Notes: a model not told the origin generated them from the letters alone. Shown: positions 9,396-18,208, numbered from the stretch's first letter. The stretch: 64,000 bases of DNA from an uncultured Croceicoccus sp. (GCF_947496385.1 NZ_CANMCP010000004.1:1-64000), one strand, 5' to 3'. Numbers and translations are program-made.

Positions 9396-9842
9396 TCAAT
9401 CCCGCCCGGTCGATCCGAAACCGGCCGCACCGCGAACGGTGTCAGACAATGCGTCGGCTTCCTCGATTCCGACGCGGCGCACATCGGCGATGACCGCCTG
9501 TGCGATGCGGTCGCCATGGGCGATGGTAAAGGACGCATCGCCCAGATTGTGCAGCCCCACCATCACCACGCCGCGATAATCCTCGTCGACCGTGCCGGGG
9601 CTGTTGGGCACGATGATCCGGTTCTTGAGCGCCATGCCCGACCGCGGGCGGATCTGCATCTCGGTCCCGCGCGGCAGTTCGACGCGAAACCCGGTCGACA
9701 CCAGTGTCAATTCGCCAGGCGCCAGCGTCACCGCGCCGTCGGGCAGAAACGCGCGCAGATCCATGCCCGCCGCCCCCGCGCTCGCATAATGGGGGAGCGG
9801 GAGATCATTGCCCTCCACCCGGCTGAAACGCACCGCGGTCAT
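9396..9842 (-). CDS. dut: dUTP diphosphatase
   Basis: Hydrolyses dUTP to dUMP, keeping uracil out of DNA and feeding thymidylate synthesis. The 148-residue trimeric-type dUTPase has its five motifs: AAGMDLRA, RPRSGMALKN, GTVDEDYRGVVMVGLHN, GDRIAQAVI and the flexible tail RGAAGFGSTGR. Its start overlaps the coaBC stop by four bases, so it is the last gene of the mutM-ubiE-ubiB-coaBC-dut run. The dut-coaBC link is common in alphaproteobacteria. Confidence 0.96.
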   Translation of the reverse strand: MTAVRFSRVEGNDLPLPHYASAGAAGMDLRAFLPDGAVTLAPGELTLVSTGFRVELPRGTEMQIRPRSGMALKNRIIVPNSPGTVDEDYRGVVMVGLHNLGDASFTIAHGDRIAQAVIADVRRVGIEEADALSDTVRGAAGFGSTGRD

Positions 9843-11077
9843 GGCCTGTCCTTATTGTCGAGCGTTTCCGCCATGCGCGTCACCAGCGCGCGGGCGACCG
9901 CATCTTTCGCCATGGCATTCCAGCTTTGGGTGCCGTCGGCGTCGATGACATGCACCGCATTCGCATCGCCGCCCATCACGTCGCCCGACACGTCGTTGGC
10001 CACAATCCAGTCCACCTGTTTTGCACGGCGTTTCGCCTCCGCATGGGCGATCACGTCCTGCGTTTCGGCGGCAAACCCGACGAGCAGCGCGGGCCGCCGA
10101 TCCGACTGGGCGAGCATGCGCAGAATATCGGGATTCTGTTCGAGCGCGAGGGGAGGTATCTGCCCCGACCCGTCCTTCTTGATCTTCTGATCACGCACGG
10201 CGGCGGCGCGCCAGTCGGCCACCGCGGCAACCATCACCGCGACATCGGCGGGCAGCGCGCCGTCCACCGCGGCCTGCATCTCCCGCGCGCTTTCCACGTC
10301 GATCCGGTCGACCCCCGGCGGCGTCGCCAGCGTGACCGGCCCGGCGACCAGAGTTACGCGCGCGCCCATCGCCGCGGCGGCGGCGGCAATGGCAAAACCC
10401 TGCTTCCCGCTCGACCGGTTGGCGATGTAGCGGACCGGGTCGATCGCCTCGTGCGTCGGCCCTGCGGTGACGAGCACATGGCGCCCGAACAGCCGGCGAT
10501 GCGCCGTGGCGGAAAAATCGGGCCGTCCGGCGAGCGGATCGCTGCCGTTGTCGAGCGTATCGCGAATCGCCCCGAATATCGCATCCGGTTCGGGCAGGCG
10601 CCCCGGCCCGTATTCGCCGCAGGCCATCGCGCCCGCGTCCGGCTCCATCACGGCGATGCCATCGGCGCGCAGCCGGGCGACATTGCGCTGCGTCGCGGGA
10701 TGCTGCCACATGCGCACGTTCATTGCCGGCGCGATCAGCACCGGCTTGTCCGTGGCGAGCAGGAGCGTCGTCGCCAGATCGTCGGCGATGCCCGCCGCCA
10801 TCTTCGCCATGAGATCGGCGGTGGCGGGGCACACCACGACGAGATCGGCCTGCCGCGAAAGCTGGATATGCCCCATCTCAGTCTCGTTCTTGAGATCCCA
10901 GAGCGTGGTGTGCACCACATTTTCGCTCAAGGCCGCGAGCGTCATCGCGGTGACGAAATGCGCGCCCCCGTCGGTCAGCACGCAGGTCACCTCGCCCCCG
11001 CTATTGCGGATGAGCCGAACGAGTTCGCACGATTTATAGGCCGCGATCCCGCCGCCGATGATCAGCAATATCTTCAT
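9839..11077 (-). CDS. coaBC: bifunctional phosphopantothenoylcysteine decarboxylase / phosphopantothenate-cysteine ligase
   Basis: Carries two consecutive steps of coenzyme A synthesis: CTP-dependent joining of cysteine to 4'-phosphopantothenate, then FMN-dependent decarboxylation. The N-terminal flavoprotein domain has IIGGGIAAYKSCELVR, the PAMNVRMWQHPA motif and the substrate-flap MACGEYGPGRLPEP. The C-terminal ligase domain has NRSSGKQGFAIA and the KIKKDG motif. Length 412 is normal. It begins 21 bases after the ubiB stop and overlaps dut. Confidence 0.96.
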   Translation of the reverse strand: MKILLIIGGGIAAYKSCELVRLIRNSGGEVTCVLTDGGAHFVTAMTLAALSENVVHTTLWDLKNETEMGHIQLSRQADLVVVCPATADLMAKMAAGIADDLATTLLLATDKPVLIAPAMNVRMWQHPATQRNVARLRADGIAVMEPDAGAMACGEYGPGRLPEPDAIFGAIRDTLDNGSDPLAGRPDFSATAHRRLFGRHVLVTAGPTHEAIDPVRYIANRSSGKQGFAIAAAAAAMGARVTLVAGPVTLATPPGVDRIDVESAREMQAAVDGALPADVAVMVAAVADWRAAAVRDQKIKKDGSGQIPPLALEQNPDILRMLAQSDRRPALLVGFAAETQDVIAHAEAKRRAKQVDWIVANDVSGDVMGGDANAVHVIDADGTQSWNAMAKDAVARALVTRMAETLDNKDRP

Positions 11078-11098
11078 GCCGCCCCGTCCATGCCCGCG

Positions 11099-12652
11099 TC
11101 AGAACAACCCGGCCGCCAGCGCCCCATAGGCCGCCGCCGCGCCGACGCCGGCCGACAGCACATAGGGCCAGAACCCGCCGCCCTTGCGCTCCCGCCGTTC
11201 CCAGATAAGCTCGATATGCGGCAAGGGCGGTGCCTCCGGCGCGCCGCCCTTGGCCGGAAACATGTCCTCGATCCGGCGGATAAGGCCGGGCAGGCGCAGC
11301 AGCGTGTCCGTATCCTCGCGGATGCGGGTCGTGATCGCCGCCTCCGGGCCGAGCTCGTCGCGGATCCATTCGCGGACATAGGGGGCCGCCGTGTCCCACA
11401 GGTTGATACCGGGATCGAGCGAGGTCGCGATTCCCTCCACCATGACCATCGTCTTTTGCAGGAGGAGGAGGTGCGGCTGCGTCATCATGTCGAAATCGCG
11501 GGTGATGGCGAACAACCCGTCGAGCATCTGTCCCACGGACAATTCGCTAACCGGCTTGCCACGCATGGGTTCGCCTACCGCGCGCAGGGCAGTCGCGAAT
11601 TCCTCGACCGAGTGATAGCTCGGCACATATTGCGCCTCGAAATGAATTTCGGCGACGCGGCGGTAATCACCGGTGGTCAGGCCATAGAGGATTTCGGCAA
11701 GCCAGCTGCGCGCCTGCCGGTCGATGCGGCCCATGATGCCGAAATCGATGGCGACGATGGTGCCGTCCGCCGTCACGAACAGGTTTCCCTGATGCATGTC
11801 GGCGTGGAAGAACCCGGCGCTGATCGCCTGACGCAGGAAACCGAGCACCAGCCGGTTGGCGATATCGGGCAGATCGTGCCCCGCCTCGATAAGCCGCGCG
11901 CGGTCGGCAATTTTTACTCCGTCGATCCATTCCATGGTCAGGACGCGGCCATTCGTCCGGTCCCAGTCGATGTCAGGCACGCGGAAACCGGGCACCGCGC
12001 TCATCCCCTGCGCCAGTTCGGAGGCCGACGCCGCCTCGCGCCGCAAGTCCAGCTCGCGCAGGGTCCAGCGTTTGAAATTGGCGATGGTGAGGCGCGGGCG
12101 CAGCCGCGTGGCCTCCCCGCCAAATGCCTCCAGATGGGCGGCGGCCCATTCGAACGTGTCGATGTCGCGCGCGAACTGCGCACGGACGTCGGGCCGCTGC
12201 ACCTTGACCGCGACGGTGCGGCCTTCGGTCGTGACCGCCTTGTGCACCTGCGCGATGGAGGCCGCGCCGATCGGCGTTTCCTCGATACTGGAATAAAGCG
12301 CGGCGATCGGGCGCTCGAAGCTTTCCTCGATCACCCGGCAGATGCGCTCGAACGGCACCGGGGGAAGCGAATCCTGCAACGACAGCAGGTTGCGTGCCGC
12401 TTCCTCGCCCACGAGGTCGGGCCGCGTGGCGAGCGTCTGTCCCAGTTTGATCGCGGCCGGGCCGATCTCCTGAAACGCGGCGGCGTAATCGGGGATGCGC
12501 GGCTGGCGCGTGCCGAACCGGGCGATCCGGCACAGCCGGCGCACCGGCGCGGGCGTCGCGGGGTTTTCCTCCACGATGCGCAACGCACCATGTCGGGCGA
12601 GCGTGCGGCCCCATCGCAGAAGCCGCATCACATGGATCGCAGGGCGCGTCAT
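11099..12652 (-). CDS. ubiB: UbiB family kinase-like ubiquinone biosynthesis protein
   Basis: An atypical protein-kinase-like ATPase (ABC1/ADCK family) required for ubiquinone synthesis at the membrane. I start it at ATG 12652 (MTRPAIHVMRLLRWG), since the longer ORF reads into ubiE. Family motifs are visible: the KxGQ-type AAIKLGQTLATRPDLVG, SIAQVHKA, VAVKVQRPD with the invariant Lys, FHADMHQGNLFV and AIDFGIMG. A C-terminal hydrophobic anchor (PYVLSAGVGAAAAYGALAAGLF) closes the 517-residue protein. It starts four bases after the ubiE stop, which supports the assignment. Confidence 0.93.
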   Translation of the reverse strand: MTRPAIHVMRLLRWGRTLARHGALRIVEENPATPAPVRRLCRIARFGTRQPRIPDYAAAFQEIGPAAIKLGQTLATRPDLVGEEAARNLLSLQDSLPPVPFERICRVIEESFERPIAALYSSIEETPIGAASIAQVHKAVTTEGRTVAVKVQRPDVRAQFARDIDTFEWAAAHLEAFGGEATRLRPRLTIANFKRWTLRELDLRREAASASELAQGMSAVPGFRVPDIDWDRTNGRVLTMEWIDGVKIADRARLIEAGHDLPDIANRLVLGFLRQAISAGFFHADMHQGNLFVTADGTIVAIDFGIMGRIDRQARSWLAEILYGLTTGDYRRVAEIHFEAQYVPSYHSVEEFATALRAVGEPMRGKPVSELSVGQMLDGLFAITRDFDMMTQPHLLLLQKTMVMVEGIATSLDPGINLWDTAAPYVREWIRDELGPEAAITTRIREDTDTLLRLPGLIRRIEDMFPAKGGAPEAPPLPHIELIWERRERKGGGFWPYVLSAGVGAAAAYGALAAGLF

Positions 12653-12656
12653 GAAC

Positions 12657-13394
12657 TCAGATTTTCCAGCCCGAATGGATCGCGACCAGCCCGCCCATGA
12701 TCGGTTCCACCTTCGATTGGGCGAACCCTGCATCGCGGATCATGCCCTCGAATTCGGGCATGGTGGGAAAGCGGCGGATCGATTCGACGAGATAGCGATA
12801 GCTGTCCGCGTCGCCCGCGATCCGCTTGCCGATTTCGGGCACGAGCCGGTGCGAATAGGCATCGTAGATGTCCTTGAACCCGGCCCATTCGGTCGTCGAG
12901 AATTCGAGGCAGAAGAACCGCCCACCATGTTTGAGCACCCGGTGCGCCTCGGCCAGCGCGCGATCGATATGGGTGACGTTCCGGATGCCGAAGGCGATGG
13001 TATAGGCATCGAAGCTGTTGTCCTCGAAGCTCAGATCCTCCGCTTCCTGCCGCGACCAGACGAGGCTGTCGATGCCGCGTTTCACCGCGCGGTCGAGCCC
13101 CACGTCCAGCATATCCTGATTGATGTCGGACACGGTGACGTCGGCGCCGCGCGCCTCCATGCGAAAGGCGATGTCGCCCGTCCCGCCTGCCATGTCGAGA
13201 ATGCGCTCGTGCGGCTGCGGCTTAACCCGGCGGACGAAGCGGTCCTTCCACAAACGGTGCATGCCGCCCGACATCGCATCGTTCATGATGTCGTATTTGC
13301 GCGCCACATTGGTGAACACCGCGCCGACCCGGTCGGCCTTCTCACTCGCTGCGACCTGTTCGTAGCCGAAAGAAACTGTCTCGCTTTCTGTCAT
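12657..13394 (-). CDS. ubiE: bifunctional demethylmenaquinone / ubiquinone C-methyltransferase
   Basis: A SAM-dependent C-methyltransferase of quinone synthesis. I start it at ATG 13394 (MTESETVSFGYEQV), giving 245 residues. The upstream extension in the track overlaps the preceding mutM gene out of frame. Typical features are VFTNVARKYDIMNDAMSGGMHRLWKDRFV, motif I ILDMAGGTGDIAFRM, YTIAFGIRNVTHIDRALAEAHRVLKHGGRFFCLEFS, and the C-terminus GGLVAIHSGWKI. It lies between mutM (62-base gap) and ubiB (four-base gap). Confidence 0.96.
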   Translation of the reverse strand: MTESETVSFGYEQVAASEKADRVGAVFTNVARKYDIMNDAMSGGMHRLWKDRFVRRVKPQPHERILDMAGGTGDIAFRMEARGADVTVSDINQDMLDVGLDRAVKRGIDSLVWSRQEAEDLSFEDNSFDAYTIAFGIRNVTHIDRALAEAHRVLKHGGRFFCLEFSTTEWAGFKDIYDAYSHRLVPEIGKRIAGDADSYRYLVESIRRFPTMPEFEGMIRDAGFAQSKVEPIMGGLVAIHSGWKI

Positions 13395-13456
13395 GGCACA
13401 AGCGTTTAGGGGGTTATGCGCCCCGCGCAAAGCAATTGTGTCGCGTTTTGCCTCGC

Positions 13457-14269
13457 TCAACGCTGACACTTCGGGCACCAGAACGTGCTGCGCCCGCCCT
13501 GCACGAAACGCTGCACCGTCCCCCCGCAATGGCACGGCTGCCCCTCGCGGCCATAGACCTGCCACGATGTCGCGAAATAGCCCAGCTCGCCATCGGGCTT
13601 TGCATAATCCCGCATCGAGGAACCGCCCGCCGCAATCGATTCGTTCAGCACGTCGCGAATGGCCGGGACCAGCAGCTTCAGCTTCGCGAGAGAGACCGCG
13701 CCCGCCGCCTTGTCCGGGCGGATGCGCGCACGGTGCAGCGCCTCGCACACGTAGATATTGCCGAGCCCCGCCACGATCCGCTGATCGAGCAGCATGATCT
13801 TGATCGGCGAAATCCGCCCCGACAACGCTTCGCGCAGATCGTGCGGGGTCAGCTCCGGCCCCAAAGGCTCCGGCCCCATCGCCGCGAACGGGCCGAACGC
13901 ATCAATTCCATCGGCATCGACCAGATCGACCGATCCGAATCGCCTTGCATCATTGAGCGCCAGCACATGGCCGCTGCCGGTTTCGAGCACGAGATGGTCG
14001 TGCCTGCCCATCTCCTCGGGGTCGATGCGCCAGCGCCCGCTCATGCCCAGGTGAAACACCATGACCTGCGGGCGGGAGAGGTGGATGAGCCCGTATTTCG
14101 CCCGCCGCGACAGGCCGGTGACCCGCGCCCCGGTCATCGCCTGCACCAGCCCGTCGGGGAAAGGCCGGCGCAGGTCGGGCCGGTTCACGCGCACGCGGGC
14201 GATGGTTTCCCCATCGAGAAAGGCGGACAGCCCGCGCACGGTGGTTTCGACTTCGGGAAGCTCTGGCAT
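13457..14269 (-). CDS. mutM: formamidopyrimidine-DNA glycosylase
   Basis: A base-excision repair enzyme that removes 8-oxoguanine and formamidopyrimidines and cleaves the abasic strand. The start at ATG 14269 exposes the obligatory MPELPEVETTVRGL, in which the Pro after Met and the following Glu are catalytic. The helix-two-turn-helix and void-filling region follows, then the zinc finger CHCGGTVQRFVQGGRSTFWCPKCQR at the C-terminus. Length is 270 residues. The ORF track's 448-residue version simply reads through from upstream. Confidence 0.96.
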   Translation of the reverse strand: MPELPEVETTVRGLSAFLDGETIARVRVNRPDLRRPFPDGLVQAMTGARVTGLSRRAKYGLIHLSRPQVMVFHLGMSGRWRIDPEEMGRHDHLVLETGSGHVLALNDARRFGSVDLVDADGIDAFGPFAAMGPEPLGPELTPHDLREALSGRISPIKIMLLDQRIVAGLGNIYVCEALHRARIRPDKAAGAVSLAKLKLLVPAIRDVLNESIAAGGSSMRDYAKPDGELGYFATSWQVYGREGQPCHCGGTVQRFVQGGRSTFWCPKCQR

Positions 14270-14289
14270 GAGCGCACAGATAGGAACGA

Positions 14290-14736
14290 TCAGCCGATGA
14301 GGGAATAGCGGCAGGCCGGCGGCGGCGGTTCGACAAGAGCTACGTACCCATCCGGCCCACGCATGACCCCGCCGCGCGACAGGGTTTCGCCGAACGGATG
14401 CGCGGTGCCTGCGATAATGACGCGATCGGGTTGTACGATCACCGATGTTTCCGCGGAAACCATGGGCAAAGCCGCATCGCCGCCCGCCATGACGAAGAGG
14501 AGGCAATCGTCGCGCACCGCATAAGCCCCGTGGAACAGCGCAAGCGGCCTGACGATTGGCGGGGTTCCCGGTTGCGCGACCGGTGCGGGATAGCGCGCGA
14601 CCTAGATGGTGCGCGCGTCGGCGGACGGCGTTGCGACGGTGCCAGCGGTTTGGTCGGTGCGCCCCGTGCCCGCATCCGCCGCCAGCGCGCCGCATCCCAG
14701 AAGCAGGACCGCCACGCTCGCCGGCAAAAGCCGCAC
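14290..14736 (-). pseudogene. lipoprotein gene interrupted by an amber codon
   Basis: From a possible GTG at 14736 the frame encodes a signal with lipobox (VRLLPASVAVLLLGCGALAADAG), then TGRTDQTAGTVATPSADARTI, and meets TAG at 14602-14604. The same frame stays open for a further 103 codons (VARYPAPVAQPGTPP...GAYAVRDDCLLFVMAGGDAALP...VALVEPPPPACRYSLIG) to a TGA at 14290-14292. The track lists only the two halves. The continuation has normal composition and sits in the tight gap between dnaA and mutM, so this looks like one gene with a single nonsense mutation. The product family is not recognised. Confidence 0.55.
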
Positions 14737-14750
14737 CGCCCGCAGCCCAT

Positions 14751-16319
14751 TCAGCTCTCCAGTTGCCGCAGCAGGCTGCGCACATCGCCGTCCATGTCGG
14801 CATCGCGCGTGCGCAGATCCTCGATCAGGCGAACGGCGTGGATCACGGTCGAATGGTCGCGCCCGCCGAACTTGCGCCCGATTTCGGGATAGCTGCGCGG
14901 GGTGAGCACCTTGGCCAGGTACATCGCCACCTGCCGCGGGCGGACCACCGTGCGGGTCCGGCGCTTCGACGCCATTTCGGATCGGTCGAGCCGGTAGAAC
15001 TGGCACACCGTGCGCTGAATCTCGTCGATGGTGATGCGGCGGCGATTGGCGGACAGAATATCGGTAAGCTGTTCCTCGGCCAGTTGCAGGCTGACCGGCT
15101 GGCCCGTCAGTTGCGCATAGGCGATCAGCTTGTTGAGACCGCCGACCAGCTCGCGCACGTTGCGGCTGATGGTGCGGGCGAGGAATTCGATCACGTCGGC
15201 GGGCACGTCGCTCGCGGTAAAGCGGGCGAGGCGGTGATTGAGGATCTTGCGCCGCAAATCGATATCGGCGGGCTGAATATCCGCGACCAGCCCCATCGAC
15301 AGGCGCGACAGCAACCGCGGCTCCACCCCGTCGAGCGCCTGCGGCGCGCGATCGGCGGCAAAGGCGAGGCGCTTGCCCTCCGCCAGCAGCGCATCGATGG
15401 TATAGAGCAATTCCTCCTGCGCCGAGGCCTTGCCGATGATGAACTGAATATCGTCGACCAGCAGCATGTCGAAGCCGCGCAGCCGCGACTTGAATTCCAT
15501 CATCTGATTATGGCGCAGCGCCTGCACGAATTCGACCATGAAGCGTTCGGCGGAACAGTAGAAGATGCACGCGCCCGGACGCGCCGCGGCAAACTGATGG
15601 CCCAGCGCATGGAGCAGATGCGTCTTGCCCTGCCCGGTCGCGGCCTTGAGATAGAGGGGCGAGAATTGCGGCGTCTCGATCGCGGCCATGCGCTGCGCCG
15701 CGTTATAGGCGAGCACATTGCCCTCGCCCGTGACGAAGCTCGCGAAGGTCAGCGACGGGTCCAGCCCGGCCGAGCCGAGATCGGTCAGCGCGCCTGCGGG
15801 ATCGGCCATCGCCGCCGGTTCCGCGGCGGCGGACCCCACGCGCAATTCGGGCAGCTTGCGCCGGTTCGGATGCACGCAGATGCGGACATTGCGCACGTCG
15901 CTGCTCGCGATCTTCCACGCCAGCGAGAGCCGGTCGGCAAAGCGGTCCGTGACCCAGTTGGCGGAAAACTCGGTCGGCAGATACAGGTCGAGCGTGCCCG
16001 TCTCGCGGCAGAACGGGCCGAGTTCGACCGGGCGAATCCATTGATTGTAGAGCTGCTGCCCCAAATCCTTTTTCAGCCCGATGCAGATGTCGGCCCAGTC
16101 GGCCTGCAGATCCTCGGCGCGGCGGCGCGCCTCGTCGCTGTGCGCCGAATCGCCAGCCGCCGAAGCACCGGCCCCCGAAGCGCCGGACGCCACTGCCCCC
16201 GCGCCGCGCACATCGCGTCGATCCGCGGTGCCGCTCGCGATGCGCGAGGACGAAAGGGGCGCGGCGGTGCCATGTCCTGCATCATTCGTATCATCCGATC
16301 CGCGCATCATAGCCGTCAT
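14751..16319 (-). CDS. dnaA: chromosomal replication initiator DnaA
   Basis: The AAA+ initiator that binds DnaA boxes and melts the origin. I favour ATG 16319 over the TTG at 16334 because AGGA lies just upstream. Domain I (residues about 55-120) contains WADICIGLKKDLGQQLYNQWIRPVEL, preceded by an unusual Ala/Gly/Ser-rich N-terminal extension. Domain III has Walker A ATGQGKTHLLHA, Walker B MLLVDDIQFI, and LLSRLSMGLVADIQPAD with the arginine finger. Domain IV carries the DNA-binding signature GGRDHSTVIHA. rpsT lies upstream on the same strand behind a terminator, so dnaA probably has its own promoter in the 460-base gap. Confidence 0.96.
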   Translation of the reverse strand: MTAMMRGSDDTNDAGHGTAAPLSSSRIASGTADRRDVRGAGAVASGASGAGASAAGDSAHSDEARRRAEDLQADWADICIGLKKDLGQQLYNQWIRPVELGPFCRETGTLDLYLPTEFSANWVTDRFADRLSLAWKIASSDVRNVRICVHPNRRKLPELRVGSAAAEPAAMADPAGALTDLGSAGLDPSLTFASFVTGEGNVLAYNAAQRMAAIETPQFSPLYLKAATGQGKTHLLHALGHQFAAARPGACIFYCSAERFMVEFVQALRHNQMMEFKSRLRGFDMLLVDDIQFIIGKASAQEELLYTIDALLAEGKRLAFAADRAPQALDGVEPRLLSRLSMGLVADIQPADIDLRRKILNHRLARFTASDVPADVIEFLARTISRNVRELVGGLNKLIAYAQLTGQPVSLQLAEEQLTDILSANRRRITIDEIQRTVCQFYRLDRSEMASKRRTRTVVRPRQVAMYLAKVLTPRSYPEIGRKFGGRDHSTVIHAVRLIEDLRTRDADMDGDVRSLLRQLES

Positions 16320-16491
16320 CAAATCCTGCCCCAAAACCTTCGTCCACCCGTCCTGTCATCGGCAATATCCGCCCATCGGCGCCGCACCATAATACGGCGC
16401 CGTCCGCCGGAGTAATCCGGTGGGCGAGCGATCTTCGCGATGTTCAATAATGCCGGTTGCGGGTCACCGCCCGGCCCTCATTTTGTAGGGC

Positions 16492-16505
16492 TGTGGATGG
16501 TCCAC
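16492..16505 (-). promoter_or_regulatory. degenerate DnaA box within a palindrome
   Basis: On the minus strand CCATCCACA matches the DnaA box TTATCCACA at seven of nine positions. It is embedded in the perfect palindrome GTGGATGGTCCAC (five-base arms, 16493-16505), about 170 bases upstream of the dnaA start. Position would suit DnaA autoregulation, but a single weak box is thin evidence. Confidence 0.3.
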
Positions 16506-16696
16506 GGGCAAGGGTTGCAGCGTAAAAAAGTTGAAATAATGCGCCTTGACTCAATCAAGCCCGCACAACTCCAAGAGTGCGGTTTCAAGCCATTGGTTTG
16601 GAACGTTTTATTGGTCACACCGCCATCCGAATCAACGGATTTCCGCCGATTCGAGGGCGATCGCATCCGGGCCTGAGCCGCCGGATCGCAGGTACG

Positions 16697-16729
16697 AAAA
16701 AGGCCGCCGGATCATGCCCGGCGGCCCTT
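16697..16729 (-). terminator. intrinsic terminator of rpsT
   Basis: Read on the minus strand, GGCCGCCGG pairs perfectly with CCGGCGGCC around a seven-base loop and is followed by TTTTT. It lies about 50 bases beyond the rpsT stop and separates rpsT from dnaA. Confidence 0.88.
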
Positions 16730-16779
16730 TCATGGCCCGATCCGCCAGCGGTCCGGCGAATCGTCCTGCGATGTCGGCG

Positions 16780-17040
16780 TCAGAGCGCGGCGACGCGCTT
16801 CGACAGGCGCGACATCTTGCGCGAGGCGGTGTTCTTGTGGATCGCACCACGCGCCACGCCGCGCGCCAGTTCGGGCTGCGCATCGTGCAGGGCGGTCTTG
16901 GCCGCGTTGCTGTCGCCCGATTCGATGGCAGTCTCGACCTTTTTCAGGAAGGTGCGGATGCGCGCCATGCGGTTGCCGTTCACTTCGGCGCGGCGCTCGT
17001 TGCGACGGATGCGCTTGCGCGCCTGGGGGGTATTGGCCAT
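16780..17040 (-). CDS. rpsT: 30S ribosomal protein S20
   Basis: A small-subunit protein that binds 16S rRNA early in assembly. The 86-residue, Arg/Lys-rich helical protein begins [21 protein letters not shown] and ends [16 protein letters not shown], a typical S20. AAGGA lies seven bases upstream of the ATG, and a strong hairpin sits directly above this site in the leader (17056-17074). It has its own terminator. The rpsT-dnaA neighbourhood is common in alphaproteobacteria. Confidence 0.97.
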   Translation of the reverse strand: MANTPQARKRIRRNERRAEVNGNRMARIRTFLKKVETAIESGDSNAAKTALHDAQPELARGVARGAIHKNTASRKMSRLSKRVAAL

Positions 17041-17055
17041 GTCGATCCTTTATGC

Positions 17056-17074
17056 GGCCGCCGGCGCGGCGGCC
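17056..17074 (-). promoter_or_regulatory. leader hairpin upstream of rpsT
   Basis: GGCCGCC and GGCGGCC form a perfect seven-base-pair stem around a five-base loop, ending 15 bases upstream of the rpsT start codon and just above the AAGGA site. S20 represses its own translation in Escherichia coli, so an autoregulatory leader is plausible. There is no T run, so it is not a terminator. Confidence 0.4.
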
Positions 17075-17302
17075 CTGTTCAAACGGGGTACTTGCGAGTT
17101 GCTCCGGGTCCGGCCCGCACGAATGCGCGATACCCGACCGATACGAAATCATGCGCGAAAGGGCATGCCCCTCACGTGAAAGCGCGGCGCATATCCCCGT
17201 AGCGGCGAATCGTCAAGCTTTTCGGGCGTTCCGGCCCGCCGTGTCACGCCGATCCGAAGCAGTTCTTGCCCCCGCCGCCCCCGCCGGGGCAAGGGACAGC
17301 TC

Positions 17303-18139
17303 ATGCCCCATGATACCACGCCCCGCCGTCCTGACGCGCCATCGCCCCGTTCCGCCATGCTGGACGGCGACGAACGCATGGAACGCTATGCCCGCCATAT
17401 CGTCCTGCCCGAAATCGGCGGCGTGGGGCAGGTCCGGCTCGCCGCGTGCCACGTGGTGGTCGTGGGGGCGGGCGGAATCGGTTCGCCCGCGATTCAGTAT
17501 CTCGCCGCCGCCGGGGTGGGCCGCATGACGATCGTGGACAGCGATGTCGTCGATGTGAGCAATCTGCAGCGGCAGACGATCTTCACCCCCGGCGATACCG
17601 GCGCGGGAAAGGCCGAGCGCGCCGCCGACTGGGTCCGCCGGTTCGATCCGGCCATCGCCGTGACGGCACGCGACATGCGCATCGATGCGGATAACGCCGG
17701 CGCGATTCTCGCAGGGGCCGATCTCGTGCTCGACGGGTGCGACAATTTCGCCACCCGCCTCGCAGTATCGGATGCCTGCGTCGCGACGGGCGTCCCGCTG
17801 AGCAGTGCGGCGATCGGACGGTTCCAGGGGCAGATCGCCAATTTCGCCGGGCATCTCGAGGATCAGCCCTGCTATCGCTGCTATGTCGGCGATGCGTTTG
17901 ATGCGGACGATTGCGACACCTGCGCGGAGCAGGGCGTGCTCGGCGCCTTTGCCGGGATGGCGGGATGCTTTGGCGCGATGCACGGCCTGCGCGTGTTGCT
18001 GAATGGCGTGCCGAACGGGGGCTCGGCGCTGAGCGATCCGCAATTCGGGCGGCTGCACCTGCTCGACGGGCTGGGGCCGGGCCTGCGCACGATCCGGATT
18101 GCGCCCGACCCGCAATGCCGGGCTTGCGGCGGGGGATGA
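17303..18139 (+). CDS. moeB: MoeB/ThiF family adenylyltransferase
   Basis: An E1-like enzyme that adenylates the C-terminal glycine of a sulfur-carrier protein (MoaD or ThiS). ATG 17303 has AAGGGACAG upstream. The 278-residue protein shows RYARHIVLPEIGGVGQ, the ATP-binding GAGGIGSPAIQYLAAAGVG, the SNLQRQTIF motif with the catalytic Arg, DGCDNFATRL, and two Cys pairs for structural zinc (CYRCY and CRACGG). No rhodanese domain is attached. MoeB rather than ThiF is inferred. Molybdenum cofactor demand is supported by the molybdenum hydroxylase subunit elsewhere in the window. Confidence 0.8.
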   Translation: MPHDTTPRRPDAPSPRSAMLDGDERMERYARHIVLPEIGGVGQVRLAACHVVVVGAGGIGSPAIQYLAAAGVGRMTIVDSDVVDVSNLQRQTIFTPGDTGAGKAERAADWVRRFDPAIAVTARDMRIDADNAGAILAGADLVLDGCDNFATRLAVSDACVATGVPLSSAAIGRFQGQIANFAGHLEDQPCYRCYVGDAFDADDCDTCAEQGVLGAFAGMAGCFGAMHGLRVLLNGVPNGGSALSDPQFGRLHLLDGLGPGLRTIRIAPDPQCRACGGG

Positions 18140-18208
18140 GCGGCGGCGGTTCATCTGGAGCCCCCCTCCACCTCGACAGCCGCGCCCGGCCTGCCCATAT
18201 TGGCACCC

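Larger units (their letters stand above)
16320..16779. other. dnaA-rpsT intergenic region
   Basis: 460 bases without a supported gene. It contains the rpsT terminator (16697-16729), a markedly AT-richer stretch at about 16500-16630 that probably holds the dnaA promoter, one degenerate DnaA box inside a palindrome (16492-16505), and a small inverted repeat CTTGACTCAATCAAG near 16545. The two track ORFs here (16440-16676 plus, 16478-16666 minus) lack ribosome-binding sites and recognisable motifs. A full replication origin is not evident because only one DnaA-box-like sequence was found. Confidence 0.6.

Noticed and set aside
9926-12700. 924-residue plus-strand ORF opposite coaBC and ubiB
   Set aside because: Arg/His-rich shadow of two well-supported genes; long antisense frames are expected at this GC content.
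16320-16779. chromosomal replication origin next to dnaA
   Set aside because: Only one degenerate DnaA box and no clear AT-rich unwinding element with repeats; alphaproteobacterial origins are often elsewhere.
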